Positions 18,811-28,459 of a stretch of DNA of 64,000 nucleotides are shown piece after piece. The DNA is from Arthrobacter sp. PAMC25284 (lineage in GTDB: Bacteria; Actinomycetota; Actinomycetes; Actinomycetales; Micrococcaceae), in NCBI RefSeq assembly GCF_019443425.1, contig NZ_CP080382.1, positions 434,001 through 498,000 on the forward strand, written 5' to 3'. The position numbers were made by a program, and so were the translations under genes. Position 1 is the first letter of the stretch; the number at the start of each line of letters is the position of its first letter. Below the pieces are notes generated by a model that worked only from the letters and a program-made list of their open reading frames with translations, did no database searches and had not been told where the DNA came from.

Positions 18811-19968
18811 CTAGCTGAGGCGCACGGCGCCGGCAGCCGGGGTGACGGTGAAGATCCCGGGAGCGACGAAGCCGGCGTCGGCAAAAGCCCGGGTGACGGC
18901 GTCGCGGACCTGCTGCTCGTCCCCGACCGGAGTCAGTGCAATCGCCGAACCGCCAAAACCGCCGCCGGTCATCCGGGCACCGATCGCTCCGCTGGCCCGG
19001 GCGGTGTCCACGGCGAGGTCGAGTTCCGGGCAGGAGATCTCAAAATCGTCGCGCATGGAGACATGGCTCGCGTCCAGCAGTGCGCCGATGTGTGCCGGAC
19101 CGCCGGCGTTGAGGGTCTCCACGGTCTGCAGAACGCGCTCGTTTTCGGTGACCACGTGGCGGACCCGGCGGAAGGTCGTGGCGTCCAGCAGTTCCGCGGC
19201 ACGATCGAGGTCCGCGGTCCCGACGTCGCGCAAAGACGACGCGCCCATGATTTCGGCGCCCCGCTCGCACGCGGCACGGCGGGAGGCATAGCCGCCGTCG
19301 GCGTGCGAATGTTCGACCTTGGTGTCAATGACCAGCAGGACGAGCCCGGCCTCCCGAGCCTGGAACGGGACAAGGCGCACGGACTGGTCCCGGCAGTCAA
19401 GGAAGACCGCATGGCCTTGGGAACCGCGCAGCGAGGCGGACTGATCCATGATGCCGGTCGGCGCGCCGACGTAATCGTTTTCCGCACGCTGGGTGAGCAG
19501 GACCATTTCTTCGGCCGTGAGTCCGGCTTCCGTGAGGTCATTGAGCGCCGTGATGACGGCGCATTCAATGGCATGGGAGGAGGAGAGCCCGGCGCCGAGC
19601 GGCACGTCCGAGTCGAGCAGGAGATCGAATCCCGGTACGTCGATTCCCTGCTGCTGCAGGGCCCAGACCACGCCCAGCGGGTATTTGGTCCAGTCTGAGG
19701 CGGCCCCGGGAGCCAGGGTGCGGGTATCGGCCTCAATGACGCCCTGGTTACCGAAGGTGGAAAGCAGCCGGACCATGGTGTCATTACGGCGTCGGACAAC
19801 GGTCTTGGCGGTCTTATCAATGGCGAACGGCAGCACGAAACCTTCGTTGTAGTCCGTGTGCTCGCCAATCAGGTTGACCCGGCCCGGGGCCTGCCAGATG
19901 CCGTCCGGGCTGGCCCCGAAGGCGGCTTCGAAGCGTTCGATGAGACGTGACGGCTGCGCGCCGGTCAT
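18811..19968 (-). CDS. galK: galactokinase
   Basis: Phosphorylates galactose at C1. A 385-residue GHMP kinase with the signature GRVNLIGEHTDYNEGFVLP, the phosphate loop DVPLGAGLSSSHAIECA and the late GGGFGGSAIALTP. The ATG at 19968 is 8 bases past the galT stop with no clear ribosome site, so translation is probably coupled to galT. An unbroken reading frame joining part of galT to galK exists only because of the galT frameshift. Confidence 0.94.
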   Translation of the reverse strand: MTGAQPSRLIERFEAAFGASPDGIWQAPGRVNLIGEHTDYNEGFVLPFAIDKTAKTVVRRRNDTMVRLLSTFGNQGVIEADTRTLAPGAASDWTKYPLGVVWALQQQGIDVPGFDLLLDSDVPLGAGLSSSHAIECAVITALNDLTEAGLTAEEMVLLTQRAENDYVGAPTGIMDQSASLRGSQGHAVFLDCRDQSVRLVPFQAREAGLVLLVIDTKVEHSHADGGYASRRAACERGAEIMGASSLRDVGTADLDRAAELLDATTFRRVRHVVTENERVLQTVETLNAGGPAHIGALLDASHVSMRDDFEISCPELDLAVDTARASGAIGARMTGGGFGGSAIALTPVGDEQQVRDAVTRAFADAGFVAPGIFTVTPAAGAVRLS

Positions 19969-19976
19969 GGTGGTGT

Positions 19977-21114
<1,138 letters not shown>

Positions 21115-21116
21115 GG

Positions 21117-21165
21117 CAACATTCTTACACGAAAAAGAACATTTAGCGACAGATTGGAACATTAA
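21117..21165. promoter_or_regulatory. three direct repeats upstream of galT
   Basis: CAACATTCT (21117), GAACATTTA (21137) and GAACATTAA (21157) start exactly 20 bp apart on the plus strand, close to two helical turns. The first overlaps the region just before the galT ATG. The arrangement is typical of an operator for an oligomeric repressor such as a DeoR-type protein; no regulator gene is adjacent. Confidence 0.55.
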
Positions 21166-21229
21166 CTATCAGCGGTGGCGGCTGTCGTGAATGGTTGACG
21201 GCGTCCGGAACGCGCCCCAAAATTGTCTC

Positions 21230-21448
21230 GTGAGCGACGCCCAGAAGGACCCCACGATAGGTGCCATCGTCGAGCGGCTGGCGGCCCGGTTTCCCGATGC
21301 CCCAAGGACCCACATCGCAGGAGTCGTCGGGCAGGAGTACGACTTGTTGGAGACCGGGCGTATCCGGCTCTACATTCCAACCCTGGTGGAACACAGTGCC
21401 AGACAGCGTCTCCACCGCGAGTTCCCGCCCCGGGCCCTCGATCCCTAG
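21230..21448 (+). CDS. DUF3562 / three-helix-bundle small protein
   Basis: A 72-residue soluble protein (start MSDAQKDPTIGAIVERLAAR). Helices alternate with short loops: IGAIVERLAARF, RTHIAGVVGQEYDLL and LYIPTLVEHSARQRLHRE. This resembles the short actinobacterial proteins with a three-helix-bundle dimerisation domain. The GTG at 21230 is preferred; an upstream in-frame start at 21191 would add 13 residues. It is divergent from galT. Function unknown. Confidence 0.6.
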   Translation: MSDAQKDPTIGAIVERLAARFPDAPRTHIAGVVGQEYDLLETGRIRLYIPTLVEHSARQRLHREFPPRALDP

Positions 21449-21464
21449 GCGGTTCCGCGACTGT

Positions 21465-21641
21465 TCAGCCTACGGCGACGATTGCCTGCCGGACCGAGAG
21501 GACCAGTTCGGCAGGCACCTCCACGAGCCCGTGAGCTGTGTCGGCATGTGCCGCGACCGTGGCCAGAATCTCATCCTCCGTGCTGCAGACCCATTTGGCC
21601 TGGCAGCCGGGGACAACGTCACCGCATGCAAACGACTTCAC
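21465..21641 (-). CDS. DUF1059 small protein
   Basis: A 58-residue protein with the DUF1059 pattern: MKSFACGDVVPGCQAKW, then EDEILATVAAHADTAHG. Two conserved Cys (in ACGD and PGC) and a His-x-x-x-x-His spacing (AAHADTAHG) suggest metal binding, not proven. AGGAGAAAAA precedes the GTG at 21641. The next 179 bp upstream contain only a short tandem repeat. Confidence 0.75.
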   Translation of the reverse strand: MKSFACGDVVPGCQAKWVCSTEDEILATVAAHADTAHGLVEVPAELVLSVRQAIVAVG

Positions 21642-21758
21642 TTTTTCTCCTGACGATCCGGGGCCGCGAGTGTCCGGGCCCTCCTTGTAGTGAGTACTTC
21701 GACGGAGGCCGGGCTGCGGATGGGTCAACGCCTCCACGGCCTTCGGGCAGAGCCCGGG

Positions 21759-21799
21759 CTGCCCCGCACCGCCGCTGCCCCGCACCGCCGCTGCCCCGG
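21759..21799. repeat. 16-bp tandem repeat
   Basis: Two exact copies of CTGCCCCGCACCGCCG (21759-21774 and 21775-21790) plus the first part of a third. It lies in non-coding DNA between the DUF1059 gene and the alpha/beta hydrolase. Confidence 0.7.
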
Positions 21800-21820
21800 A
21801 TGCCCGGAGATGAGCCATGG

Positions 21821-22486
21821 TCAGGGGTGGGCCCGCAGGAAGCCGGCAACCGGCGCCGCCAGCGAGGACCCCACCGCCGCTGCGTCGAGCTTGCGTCCGC
21901 GGACCGCGAAGGAGTGGTCGCCGTCCTCGAGCCATTGGACCGCTGCGGAGGGGCCGATGCGCGCAGTCACGGCTTCGAGCAGCTCCGGGGTGGCGAAGGT
22001 ATCCCGGGTGCCCTGCAGGAAGAGCATGGGCAGCGTCAGCCCATACAGGTGTTCGTCCCGGAGCTTCTCCGGTTTGCCCGGCGGATGCAGCGGATAGCCT
22101 AGGTAGATGAGGCCTGCGGCAGGCATGCCTTCGGCGACCGCCATGGAGGCCATCCGGCCACCAAATGATTTGCCGGCTGCCCACAGCGGCCCGTCGTTTC
22201 CCAGCGACGCGGCCGTGGCCATTGCCGCCCGCCATGCCGCGATGGCCAGAGGCGGCCGGTCCGGGAACTTTCGGCCCGCTTCACGGTAGGGGAAGTTGAA
22301 GCGCAGCGTCGCGATACCGGCGTCGTTCAACGCTCCGGTAAAGCCCCGCAGGAACGGATGGTCCATGCCGGCCCCCGCCCCGTGGGCAACCACAAGGGTC
22401 GCTGACGGGTTGTCCGGTCGAGCGTAGGCCGCGGACACGGAGACGTCGCCGACCCCAATGGTGACCGGAGAATCTTTGGCTGTCAT
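21821..22486 (-). CDS. alpha/beta hydrolase (KANL3/Tex30-like)
   Basis: A 221-residue cytoplasmic hydrolase. Visible: LVVAHGAGAGMDHPF (oxyanion loop), RFNFPYREAGRKFPDRPP (typical of the KANL3/Tex30 hydrolase-like group), nucleophile elbow AGKSFGGRMAS, LFLQGTRDTFAT (Asp) and DGDHSF (His). The substrate is unknown. The ATG at 22486 gives MTAKDSPVTIG. Just upstream is a 9-bp repeat array. Confidence 0.82.
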   Translation of the reverse strand: MTAKDSPVTIGVGDVSVSAAYARPDNPSATLVVAHGAGAGMDHPFLRGFTGALNDAGIATLRFNFPYREAGRKFPDRPPLAIAAWRAAMATAASLGNDGPLWAAGKSFGGRMASMAVAEGMPAAGLIYLGYPLHPPGKPEKLRDEHLYGLTLPMLFLQGTRDTFATPELLEAVTARIGPSAAVQWLEDGDHSFAVRGRKLDAAAVGSSLAAPVAGFLRAHP

Positions 22487-22503
22487 GCTTCCATCATCCC
22501 TTG

Positions 22504-22530
22504 CCGTGGATGCCGTGGATGCCGTGGATG
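22504..22530. repeat. 9-bp tandem repeat, three copies
   Basis: Three exact copies of CCGTGGATG start at 22504, 22513 and 22522, immediately upstream of the alpha/beta hydrolase start, in its probable leader or promoter. Confidence 0.75.
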
Positions 22531-22629
22531 CTGAGTCCGCCGGCCCCATAAACCACCGCTGCTTCGAGCCAGCTTCCGTCCATTATCACTTCGGAATAGT
22601 CCGCACCGCGGACCGCAGGTGCGCCGGTG

Positions 22630-22786
22630 GATGGCTGGCACCGCGGCGGCACTCATCCTGACCGACTCCGCCGACGTAATGTGGGACTGCCCCTGCCACG
22701 GTTCCCGTTTTGCCCCCGACGGCTCAGTGATCCAGGGGCCGGCCAGCCGCCTCGCCGCCCGGCCCGCCCAGATCCGGCAAGGATGA
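22630..22786 (+). pseudogene. remnant of a Rieske-domain protein
   Basis: In the frame ending at the TGA at 22784-22786 the sequence reads DVMWDCPCHGSRFAPDGSV, then IQGPASRLAA. This is the second cluster-binding box of a Rieske 2Fe-2S domain and its usual C-terminal end. The first box (C-x-H) is not found in any frame upstream, and no proper start is seen. It therefore looks like the tail of a deleted gene, perhaps an FAD oxidoreductase with a C-terminal Rieske domain. A coincidental match is possible but unlikely given the length of agreement. Confidence 0.45.
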
Positions 22787-22863
22787 GCGCAGCGTCCTCA
22801 TCGTCGCAGGCCAGCCGCAGTCGCCCAGGAATGACGCCGTCGCGGGCCCGGCAGGGCGCCGTG

Positions 22864-25068
22864 TTACCTGAGGTCCGGTGCGCGGTTCCCGGTCCCGGCG
22901 GCGAGGAGGGCTTCGATCACAGTGGATGGGCCCGGGCCGGCCAGAAAATATCCCTGGCCCAATCCGCACCCGAGCCCGCGGAGCACATCCAGTTGCTCCA
23001 TGTTTTCGACACCCTCGACAATCACCTCGAGCTGAAGCTTGCCGGCGAGGCCAAGGATGCCTTCGAGCATGGCCGCTGATGCTGCGTCTCTGGAATGCCC
23101 TGCCAGGAATGAGCGGTCAACTTTGAGGATGTCGGCCGGCAATGCAGCCAAGGTACTGAGCGATGAATAGCCGGTCCCGAAATCGTCGATGGCAAGGCGG
23201 GCGCCGTAGCTCTTGAGCCGATTAATGGCAATGATCCCGCTGTCGATGTTCGTCGCGAGAGCTGTTTCGGTGACTTCGAGCACCACCCGCTGCGGGCAGA
23301 TCGTGGGATCAGCGAGGATACCCTCGAGGCGTGCCAGACACTTCGCGCTGGACAGCTGCAGGGCTGAAACGTTGACCGACACCCACAGATCCTCGCAGTG
23401 GCTCATGGACCGTCGCCAGCCGGCCACCTGGCGGACGGCGGTTTCCAGCACCCAAACGCCGATTTCGTCGATGTCGCCGGTTTCCTCCGCGAGCGGCATG
23501 AAGTCAGCCGGGCTCAAGCGTCCCTGCGTCGGATGGTCCCAGCGCACCACGGCTTCCACCCCGACGATGGCGCCGGAACCTAGATCGATCACCGGCTGGT
23601 AGTCGAGACCGAGCTGCCCGGCGGCAAGCGCGGCAGGAAGATCGGTCCGCAGGGCAGCCCGATACGACATGGTGTCGTCGCTCCGCGCGTCGAAGAGCTG
23701 ATAGCGGCCCTTGCCGCCACGCTTTGCCATGTACATGGCAAAGTCTGCCTGCCGCAGCAGCTCGGCCGGGCTTCCGGTGGCCGGGTTTCGCTCGGCGGCA
23801 CCCATGCTGGCGGAAACCTTGAGCCGGACGTCGCCGATGGTGAATGGTGTGTGCAGCGCTTCGTGAATCCGGGCTGCGACGCCGGTGGTGCGGGCCCCAT
23901 CGCCGTCGTCCATGACCACGACGGCGAACTCGTCGCCTCCCAGCCGGGCGACGAGGTCTCCGGCACGCAAACAGGTCCTCAGCCGGTGGGCGAATTCGAT
24001 CAGCAGCGCGTCGCCACCTTCGTGGCCGAGCGAGTCGTTGACTGCCTTGAAGTTGTCGACGTCAATGATCAGCAGGCCTCCGTGTCCGGCCTCACTGCCG
24101 GGTTGGCCGCGAAATACGTCGGCCAGGCGCTCGGTCAGCATGGTCCGGTTGCCCAGCCCGGTGAGGGGGTCGTGGTTGGCCCGGTGGCTGAGGGCCCGAT
24201 GGCTGACCTGCACGGCTTCGGCCATGGTGTTAAAGGCCTCCGCAAGCTCTCCCAGCTCGTCACGCCGGACGACGTCGACGCGGTGGCTGTAGTCGCCCTT
24301 TTGGAGTTTCTGGACGCCACGGCGCAGGTCCTCGACTGGCCTGATCAGGAAGGTGGTCAGACGGCGGCGGAGGTACAGGACAGCGACGGCGAGAATGATC
24401 AGGAGTGCGCAGCGCCCCGCGAAAACCAGCAGATGAAGCTCCGTGGCGCCGGCGAGCCCAGTGTCCATCTCCTCGAACGAGATCCGCTCGATTTGGGCCA
24501 GCGTTGCGCGGGCGCTGGCACTCCCGGCGGCGTAGGCCGAGATCGTCTCCGGGGTTCCCGGCTGAAGGACTGCGACCTGGCCGCCCCAGAGGGAATGCGC
24601 TCTCAGGCCGGCCTGCCACGTGTCCTTCGTCTGCGCAGCGGCTGCCCGCATCCGTTCCGTCGGAAGTTTCGCCGTCGCGTCGTCAAGCAGGCGGGATATC
24701 TCTCTTTGCTGTTTCAGGAAATCTTCGGACTCGGAACCGGAGCCAGCCAACAGCCGGATGCCGGCCAGTTCGTGCGCTTCAAGGGCCGAGCGCAGTCCCG
24801 TGACCGTCTCAGAGACGAGCCGGAGGCGGTCGCCGGTTCCCAGCACTTGATCCGAAACGCCACGGACACCGAACAGTGTGGCGGATACTCCTACCAGCAG
24901 CGTCACGAGCATCAGCACGAGAGCCTTGGACCATTCCCGTTTCAGGCTCCACGTTCGGCCGGTATCCGCCGCCGCGGACCGGATGCCCACGGACGCCGGG
25001 TTCCGGCTGCGGAGTCCGGGCCGGTAGCCTTGCCGTTCGTGGGCGTCCGCATCGACGTCGTGGGTCAT
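22864..25068 (-). CDS. membrane GGDEF/EAL protein
   Basis: Two-domain cyclic di-GMP protein, 734 residues. Order: cytoplasmic N-tail; membrane helix (about 48-70); an extracytoplasmic helical sensor region (70-210); second helix (212-230); HAMP (232-285); GGDEF domain with the canonical LGGDEF near residue 378; and EAL domain from about residue 475. The EAL signature is changed to EAV in GVEAVVRW, but EVTE, DDFGTGYSSL and EGVEN are kept. It may thus be a cyclase, a phosphodiesterase, or both. GGAGG lies 9 bases before the ATG. No partner gene is adjacent. Confidence 0.9.
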   Translation of the reverse strand: MTHDVDADAHERQGYRPGLRSRNPASVGIRSAAADTGRTWSLKREWSKALVLMLVTLLVGVSATLFGVRGVSDQVLGTGDRLRLVSETVTGLRSALEAHELAGIRLLAGSGSESEDFLKQQREISRLLDDATAKLPTERMRAAAAQTKDTWQAGLRAHSLWGGQVAVLQPGTPETISAYAAGSASARATLAQIERISFEEMDTGLAGATELHLLVFAGRCALLIILAVAVLYLRRRLTTFLIRPVEDLRRGVQKLQKGDYSHRVDVVRRDELGELAEAFNTMAEAVQVSHRALSHRANHDPLTGLGNRTMLTERLADVFRGQPGSEAGHGGLLIIDVDNFKAVNDSLGHEGGDALLIEFAHRLRTCLRAGDLVARLGGDEFAVVVMDDGDGARTTGVAARIHEALHTPFTIGDVRLKVSASMGAAERNPATGSPAELLRQADFAMYMAKRGGKGRYQLFDARSDDTMSYRAALRTDLPAALAAGQLGLDYQPVIDLGSGAIVGVEAVVRWDHPTQGRLSPADFMPLAEETGDIDEIGVWVLETAVRQVAGWRRSMSHCEDLWVSVNVSALQLSSAKCLARLEGILADPTICPQRVVLEVTETALATNIDSGIIAINRLKSYGARLAIDDFGTGYSSLSTLAALPADILKVDRSFLAGHSRDAASAAMLEGILGLAGKLQLEVIVEGVENMEQLDVLRGLGCGLGQGYFLAGPGPSTVIEALLAAGTGNRAPDLR

Positions 25069-25301
25069 ATCAGGCTTCCTCCGTTGCTGGCGGGGCCGGG
25101 CCCGGGGTCCGTGGCCAGCGCCGGCGCCCTGCCGGCAGGCACCGAATCGTCGATCAGGAGCTTATCGGAACATTTATATACCGGCGGGTACGGTACGTTG
25201 TTGGCGCCTTTGTGAAGCAGCCGCAGGCGGCTTGCGTGGCGGAGGCCCCGCGCACGCCGCCATCCGTCCCGCAGGTATCCGGGCCTCGTCGAGCCGGGTT
25301 G

Positions 25302-25604
25302 TCAGCTGAGGCAGTCCGCGCAGTAGGCATGTCCGGCCTTTTCGCGGGCCAATTGGGACCGGTGCCGGACCAGGAAGCATGAGTAGCAGGTGAACTCGTC
25401 GTCCTTCTGCGGGACGACGGTAACTGTCAGTTCCTCACCCGACAGATCCGCACCTGGCAGTTCCACTCCTTCGGAGGTATCCGCCTCGTCTAGTTCGCGC
25501 ACCACACTTCGGGCATCTGGCGCGTTCGCGGAGCGGAGGGCCTCCAGGGAAGCGTTGCGGGATTCCGCGACGTCGGACCGTACTTCGTCATAATCTGTTG
25601 CCAC
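25302..25604 (-). CDS. DUF4193 zinc-ribbon-like protein
   Basis: A 100-residue actinobacterial protein: MATDYDEVRSDVAESRN, then ELDEADTSEGVELPGADLS, and a C-terminal metal-binding-like pair FTCYSCFLVRHRSQL and HAYCADC. The two C-x2-C pairs suggest a zinc ribbon. Function unknown. The 233 bp between it and the GGDEF gene and the ~300 bp on the other side (25605-25902) hold no recognisable gene. Confidence 0.85.
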   Translation of the reverse strand: MATDYDEVRSDVAESRNASLEALRSANAPDARSVVRELDEADTSEGVELPGADLSGEELTVTVVPQKDDEFTCYSCFLVRHRSQLAREKAGHAYCADCLS

Positions 25605-25902
25605 TGTGCGCTGCTCTTTCCATTGCTGTTGTATTCGGTGTTACTCCGGCTTGCCGGGATTGAACGGTACAGCATCGTACTGTGCGTTTGCCGGGGACCG
25701 GCGCCATTCGGGGAGTGACCCTCACAACATCCGGGGGCGGGAGTCTCTGACCTCGGATAACAATGCACGGGGGATGTGATGCCGGGCCGTCATAGAGTTC
25801 CCGGACCGGCCTTGGCGGAGCCGTCCGGCGGTCCCCGGACGCAAGAGGGGGCCCAAAAGCGGGGGCCAGCGGGCATACTGTCCACAGGAGAGGAGTCCAC
25901 GA

Positions 25903-26574
25903 ATGCGGATTCTGATGGTGGAGGATGAGAAGGCCCTGGCCGAGACGGTGCGCCGGGGGCTGAAAAATGAGGGGTTCGTCGTGGATCTGGCCCATGACGG
26001 GCTGTCCGGCCTGGGCGCCGCGATCGACAACACCTACGACGCGATCCTGCTGGATTTGATGCTGCCGCTTAAGAACGGCTACGACGTCCTGAAGGAACTG
26101 CGGCAACACGAGATCTGGACGCCGGTGATGATGTTGACCGCCAAGGACGGCGAATACGACCAGACGGATGCGTTCGATCTGGGTGCCGACGACTACCTGA
26201 CCAAGCCGTTCAGCTTCCTGGTCCTCGTTGCACGGATTCGGGCGCTCATCCGGCGGGGGGCGCCCGTACGCCCGGTCCTGCTGACCCTGGGCAGCCTGAC
26301 CATGGACCCGGCAAAGCGCAGCGTCCGCCGCGGAGAAACCACGGTCAGCCTCACAGCCCGGGAATTCGGGCTTCTGGAGTATCTGATGCGCCGGCACGAT
26401 CAGATCGTCTCCAAGGCGGAGATACTGTACAACGTGTGGGATCCGGCCTTCGAGGGAGGGGACAACGTGGTGGAGGTCTATATCGGATATCTGCGGCGCA
26501 AACTGGATCTGCCCTTCGGTGTGCACAGCCTGACGACGGTCCGTGGCATGGGCTACATGCTCAGCGCCGACTAG
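25903..26574 (+). CDS. OmpR-family response regulator
   Basis: A 223-residue regulator. The receiver domain (1-115) has acidic pocket VEDE, phospho-acceptor Asp51 in AILLDLMLP, MLTAKDG and YLTKPFSF. The winged-helix effector (125-220) ends in the typical VEVYIGYLRRKLD and TVRGMGYML. GAGAGGAG precedes the ATG. It faces the histidine kinase gene tail to tail, their 3' ends overlapping by 14 bp, so they are not in one operon even though they look like a pair. Confidence 0.92.
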   Translation: MRILMVEDEKALAETVRRGLKNEGFVVDLAHDGLSGLGAAIDNTYDAILLDLMLPLKNGYDVLKELRQHEIWTPVMMLTAKDGEYDQTDAFDLGADDYLTKPFSFLVLVARIRALIRRGAPVRPVLLTLGSLTMDPAKRSVRRGETTVSLTAREFGLLEYLMRRHDQIVSKAEILYNVWDPAFEGGDNVVEVYIGYLRRKLDLPFGVHSLTTVRGMGYMLSAD

Positions 26575-28024
26575 AGGCAGGCGGCCGGTGCCGGCGCGAA
26601 CCGCGGGCCGCGGGGGCCGGCGCCGTAACCAGTCCGGGCGCCGGTAGGACCATTTCAAAACGGCATTGGCCGGAGGGCCCCTCGCTCGTGCGGATGGAGC
26701 CGCGGTGGGCGGTCATGATCCCTGCGGCGATGGCGAGGCCGAGGCCGCTGCCGCCGCTTTCGCGGGAACGGCTCGAGTCCAGCCGAACGAAGCGTTCAAA
26801 AATTCGGTCGCGGTCCGGCTCCGGCACGGGCGCCCCGTCGTTGTCCACTGTCACGATGGCAGCATCCCCGTAGGTGCTCAGCCGGATCGTGATTCGGGAA
26901 AGCGCGTGCCGCTCGGCGTTATCGAACACGTTGCGCAGTACCTGGGCGAGACGGTTGGCGTCGCCCCGGACCCGGGCCGGAATCAGTTCCGCCCGGATTT
27001 CCTTCCGGCTCGTGGAGCGCAGCCGGCGGACCTCCAGGTCCACGATGTCGTCAAGGTCCACGTCCGTCTCGTCCAGGGTAAGTCCGTGGTCATTCGCCTT
27101 CGCCAGCGTCAGCAGGCTTTCCACGAGGTACCGCATCCTGGCCGTCTCCTGGGACAGGACATCCTTCATCTCGAGCCACATCGCGCCGGACGGGTCCGCC
27201 GCGGCGATCTCCAGCCCCGCGCTCAGGGTGGCCAGCGGGCTGCGAAGCTCGTGGCTGGCATCTGAAACGAACCGGCGTTGTTCGTGATCTGATGCCTGCA
27301 GCCGCTCCAGCATGGTGTTCATTGTCAGCGCCAGGGCTCGGATTTCGTCGTGCGTGGACGGAACATCCACCCGCTCGTCCAGACGTTCGGCGTCGATCCT
27401 TGCCACCTGGCCGCGGATGGTTTCGACCTGGCGCAGGGAGCGCCCCACGAGCAGCCAGACCGAACCCGCCACTATGCCCAGCAACAGCGGTGTGGCGCCA
27501 AGCATAAACCAGGCGACGGTGGCGATGGTGTCCGCCCGGAGCTGGGTGGATTGGGCCACAATCACCGTATAGCCGCCCGGCGAGCCGCTGGCGACGAGGT
27601 GAAAATCATCCTGGTCGCCGAGGGTCGGCAGACTGGACACATCCTGGCTCAGCGTCCGGCCAGGTCCCGGGCGCTGAGCGGACAGCGGCGAATAGGCGGC
27701 TATCGGGTCGGAGCTGGCAACAACATAACCGGCAGGGTCCAGCAACTGTACGTACTGGCCGGCGCGTGCCGTTGCCAGCATGTACTCGTGGGCATCGGAA
27801 ACATCCACATCCTCAAGCTCCACAATGACACTTTGTGCCTTCTGGCGGGCAGTCGTATTGGTCGAAGCGATCAACGACGACTGCAGCAGCACCAGGAGGA
27901 GCACACCGCCCAGAAGGAGCGCCACGGCGACAACACCGACGGCGACGGCGGTGGAGCTCTTTCGAACACCCCACCGCGTTTTGCCGGTGGCTCGGCCCGT
28001 GATGGCGGATATGACCTCTTCCAT
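26561..28024 (-). CDS. sensor histidine kinase
   Basis: Membrane kinase of 487 residues from the ATG at 28024 (an in-frame ATG at 28063 is possible). Order: helix (about 30-50), extracytoplasmic sensor (50-170), helix (175-200), HAMP (200-250), HisKA with FVSDASHELRSPLATL (phospho-His near residue 256), and HATPase with NVFDNAERHA (N box), VTVDNDGAPV (G1) and GSGLGLAIA (G2). Likely partner is the convergent regulator at 25903-26574. The signal sensed is unknown. Confidence 0.9.
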   Translation of the reverse strand: MEEVISAITGRATGKTRWGVRKSSTAVAVGVVAVALLLGGVLLLVLLQSSLIASTNTTARQKAQSVIVELEDVDVSDAHEYMLATARAGQYVQLLDPAGYVVASSDPIAAYSPLSAQRPGPGRTLSQDVSSLPTLGDQDDFHLVASGSPGGYTVIVAQSTQLRADTIATVAWFMLGATPLLLGIVAGSVWLLVGRSLRQVETIRGQVARIDAERLDERVDVPSTHDEIRALALTMNTMLERLQASDHEQRRFVSDASHELRSPLATLSAGLEIAAADPSGAMWLEMKDVLSQETARMRYLVESLLTLAKANDHGLTLDETDVDLDDIVDLEVRRLRSTSRKEIRAELIPARVRGDANRLAQVLRNVFDNAERHALSRITIRLSTYGDAAIVTVDNDGAPVPEPDRDRIFERFVRLDSSRSRESGGSGLGLAIAAGIMTAHRGSIRTSEGPSGQCRFEMVLPAPGLVTAPAPAARGSRRHRPPASSRR

Positions 28025-28063
28025 GTTCCAAGAATGCTGCACCGCGGAGGTACGGACAACCAT

Positions 28064-28459
28064 TGGCGGGCAGGATCTTCTCCATTGTCAGATATCCGGG
28101 TTCTGCGGCGGGTTCTGCATTTGGCACGCCGAGGCCGGGGGAGCCTGCCGGAACCGCCGGTCCGGGGCCGGCCTGCCGTCCATTCTCAGTCCCTTCTCAG
28201 GAGACAGGGTCATAGTGATGGCAAGACCCGGAAGCCTGCCTGTCTGATTATTTGCAATTCGGACACACCGGCGGTTCGGACACACCGGCGGTTTGGGCAC
28301 ACCGTATGCCGGTGCCGGGGCTGGCGTTTCAAAGACTCCGGCCGCACGCTCTCCTCAACCAGCGTGCGGCCGGTACCTTGAATTTTCCTTTGGCGGCGTT
28401 CTGCCGCACCACTATTCACACGCATCATCGGGCAGTTTTGAGCCCCGCGGTGGTCGGGA
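28064..28459. other. intergenic region with short tandem repeat
   Basis: About 400 bp with no gene that I can support. It contains a 17-bp tandem repeat, TTCGGACACACCGGCGG, twice exactly (28258-28274, 28275-28291) and a diverged third copy to about 28304. The third copy starts TTTGGGCACACCG. Confidence 0.6.
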
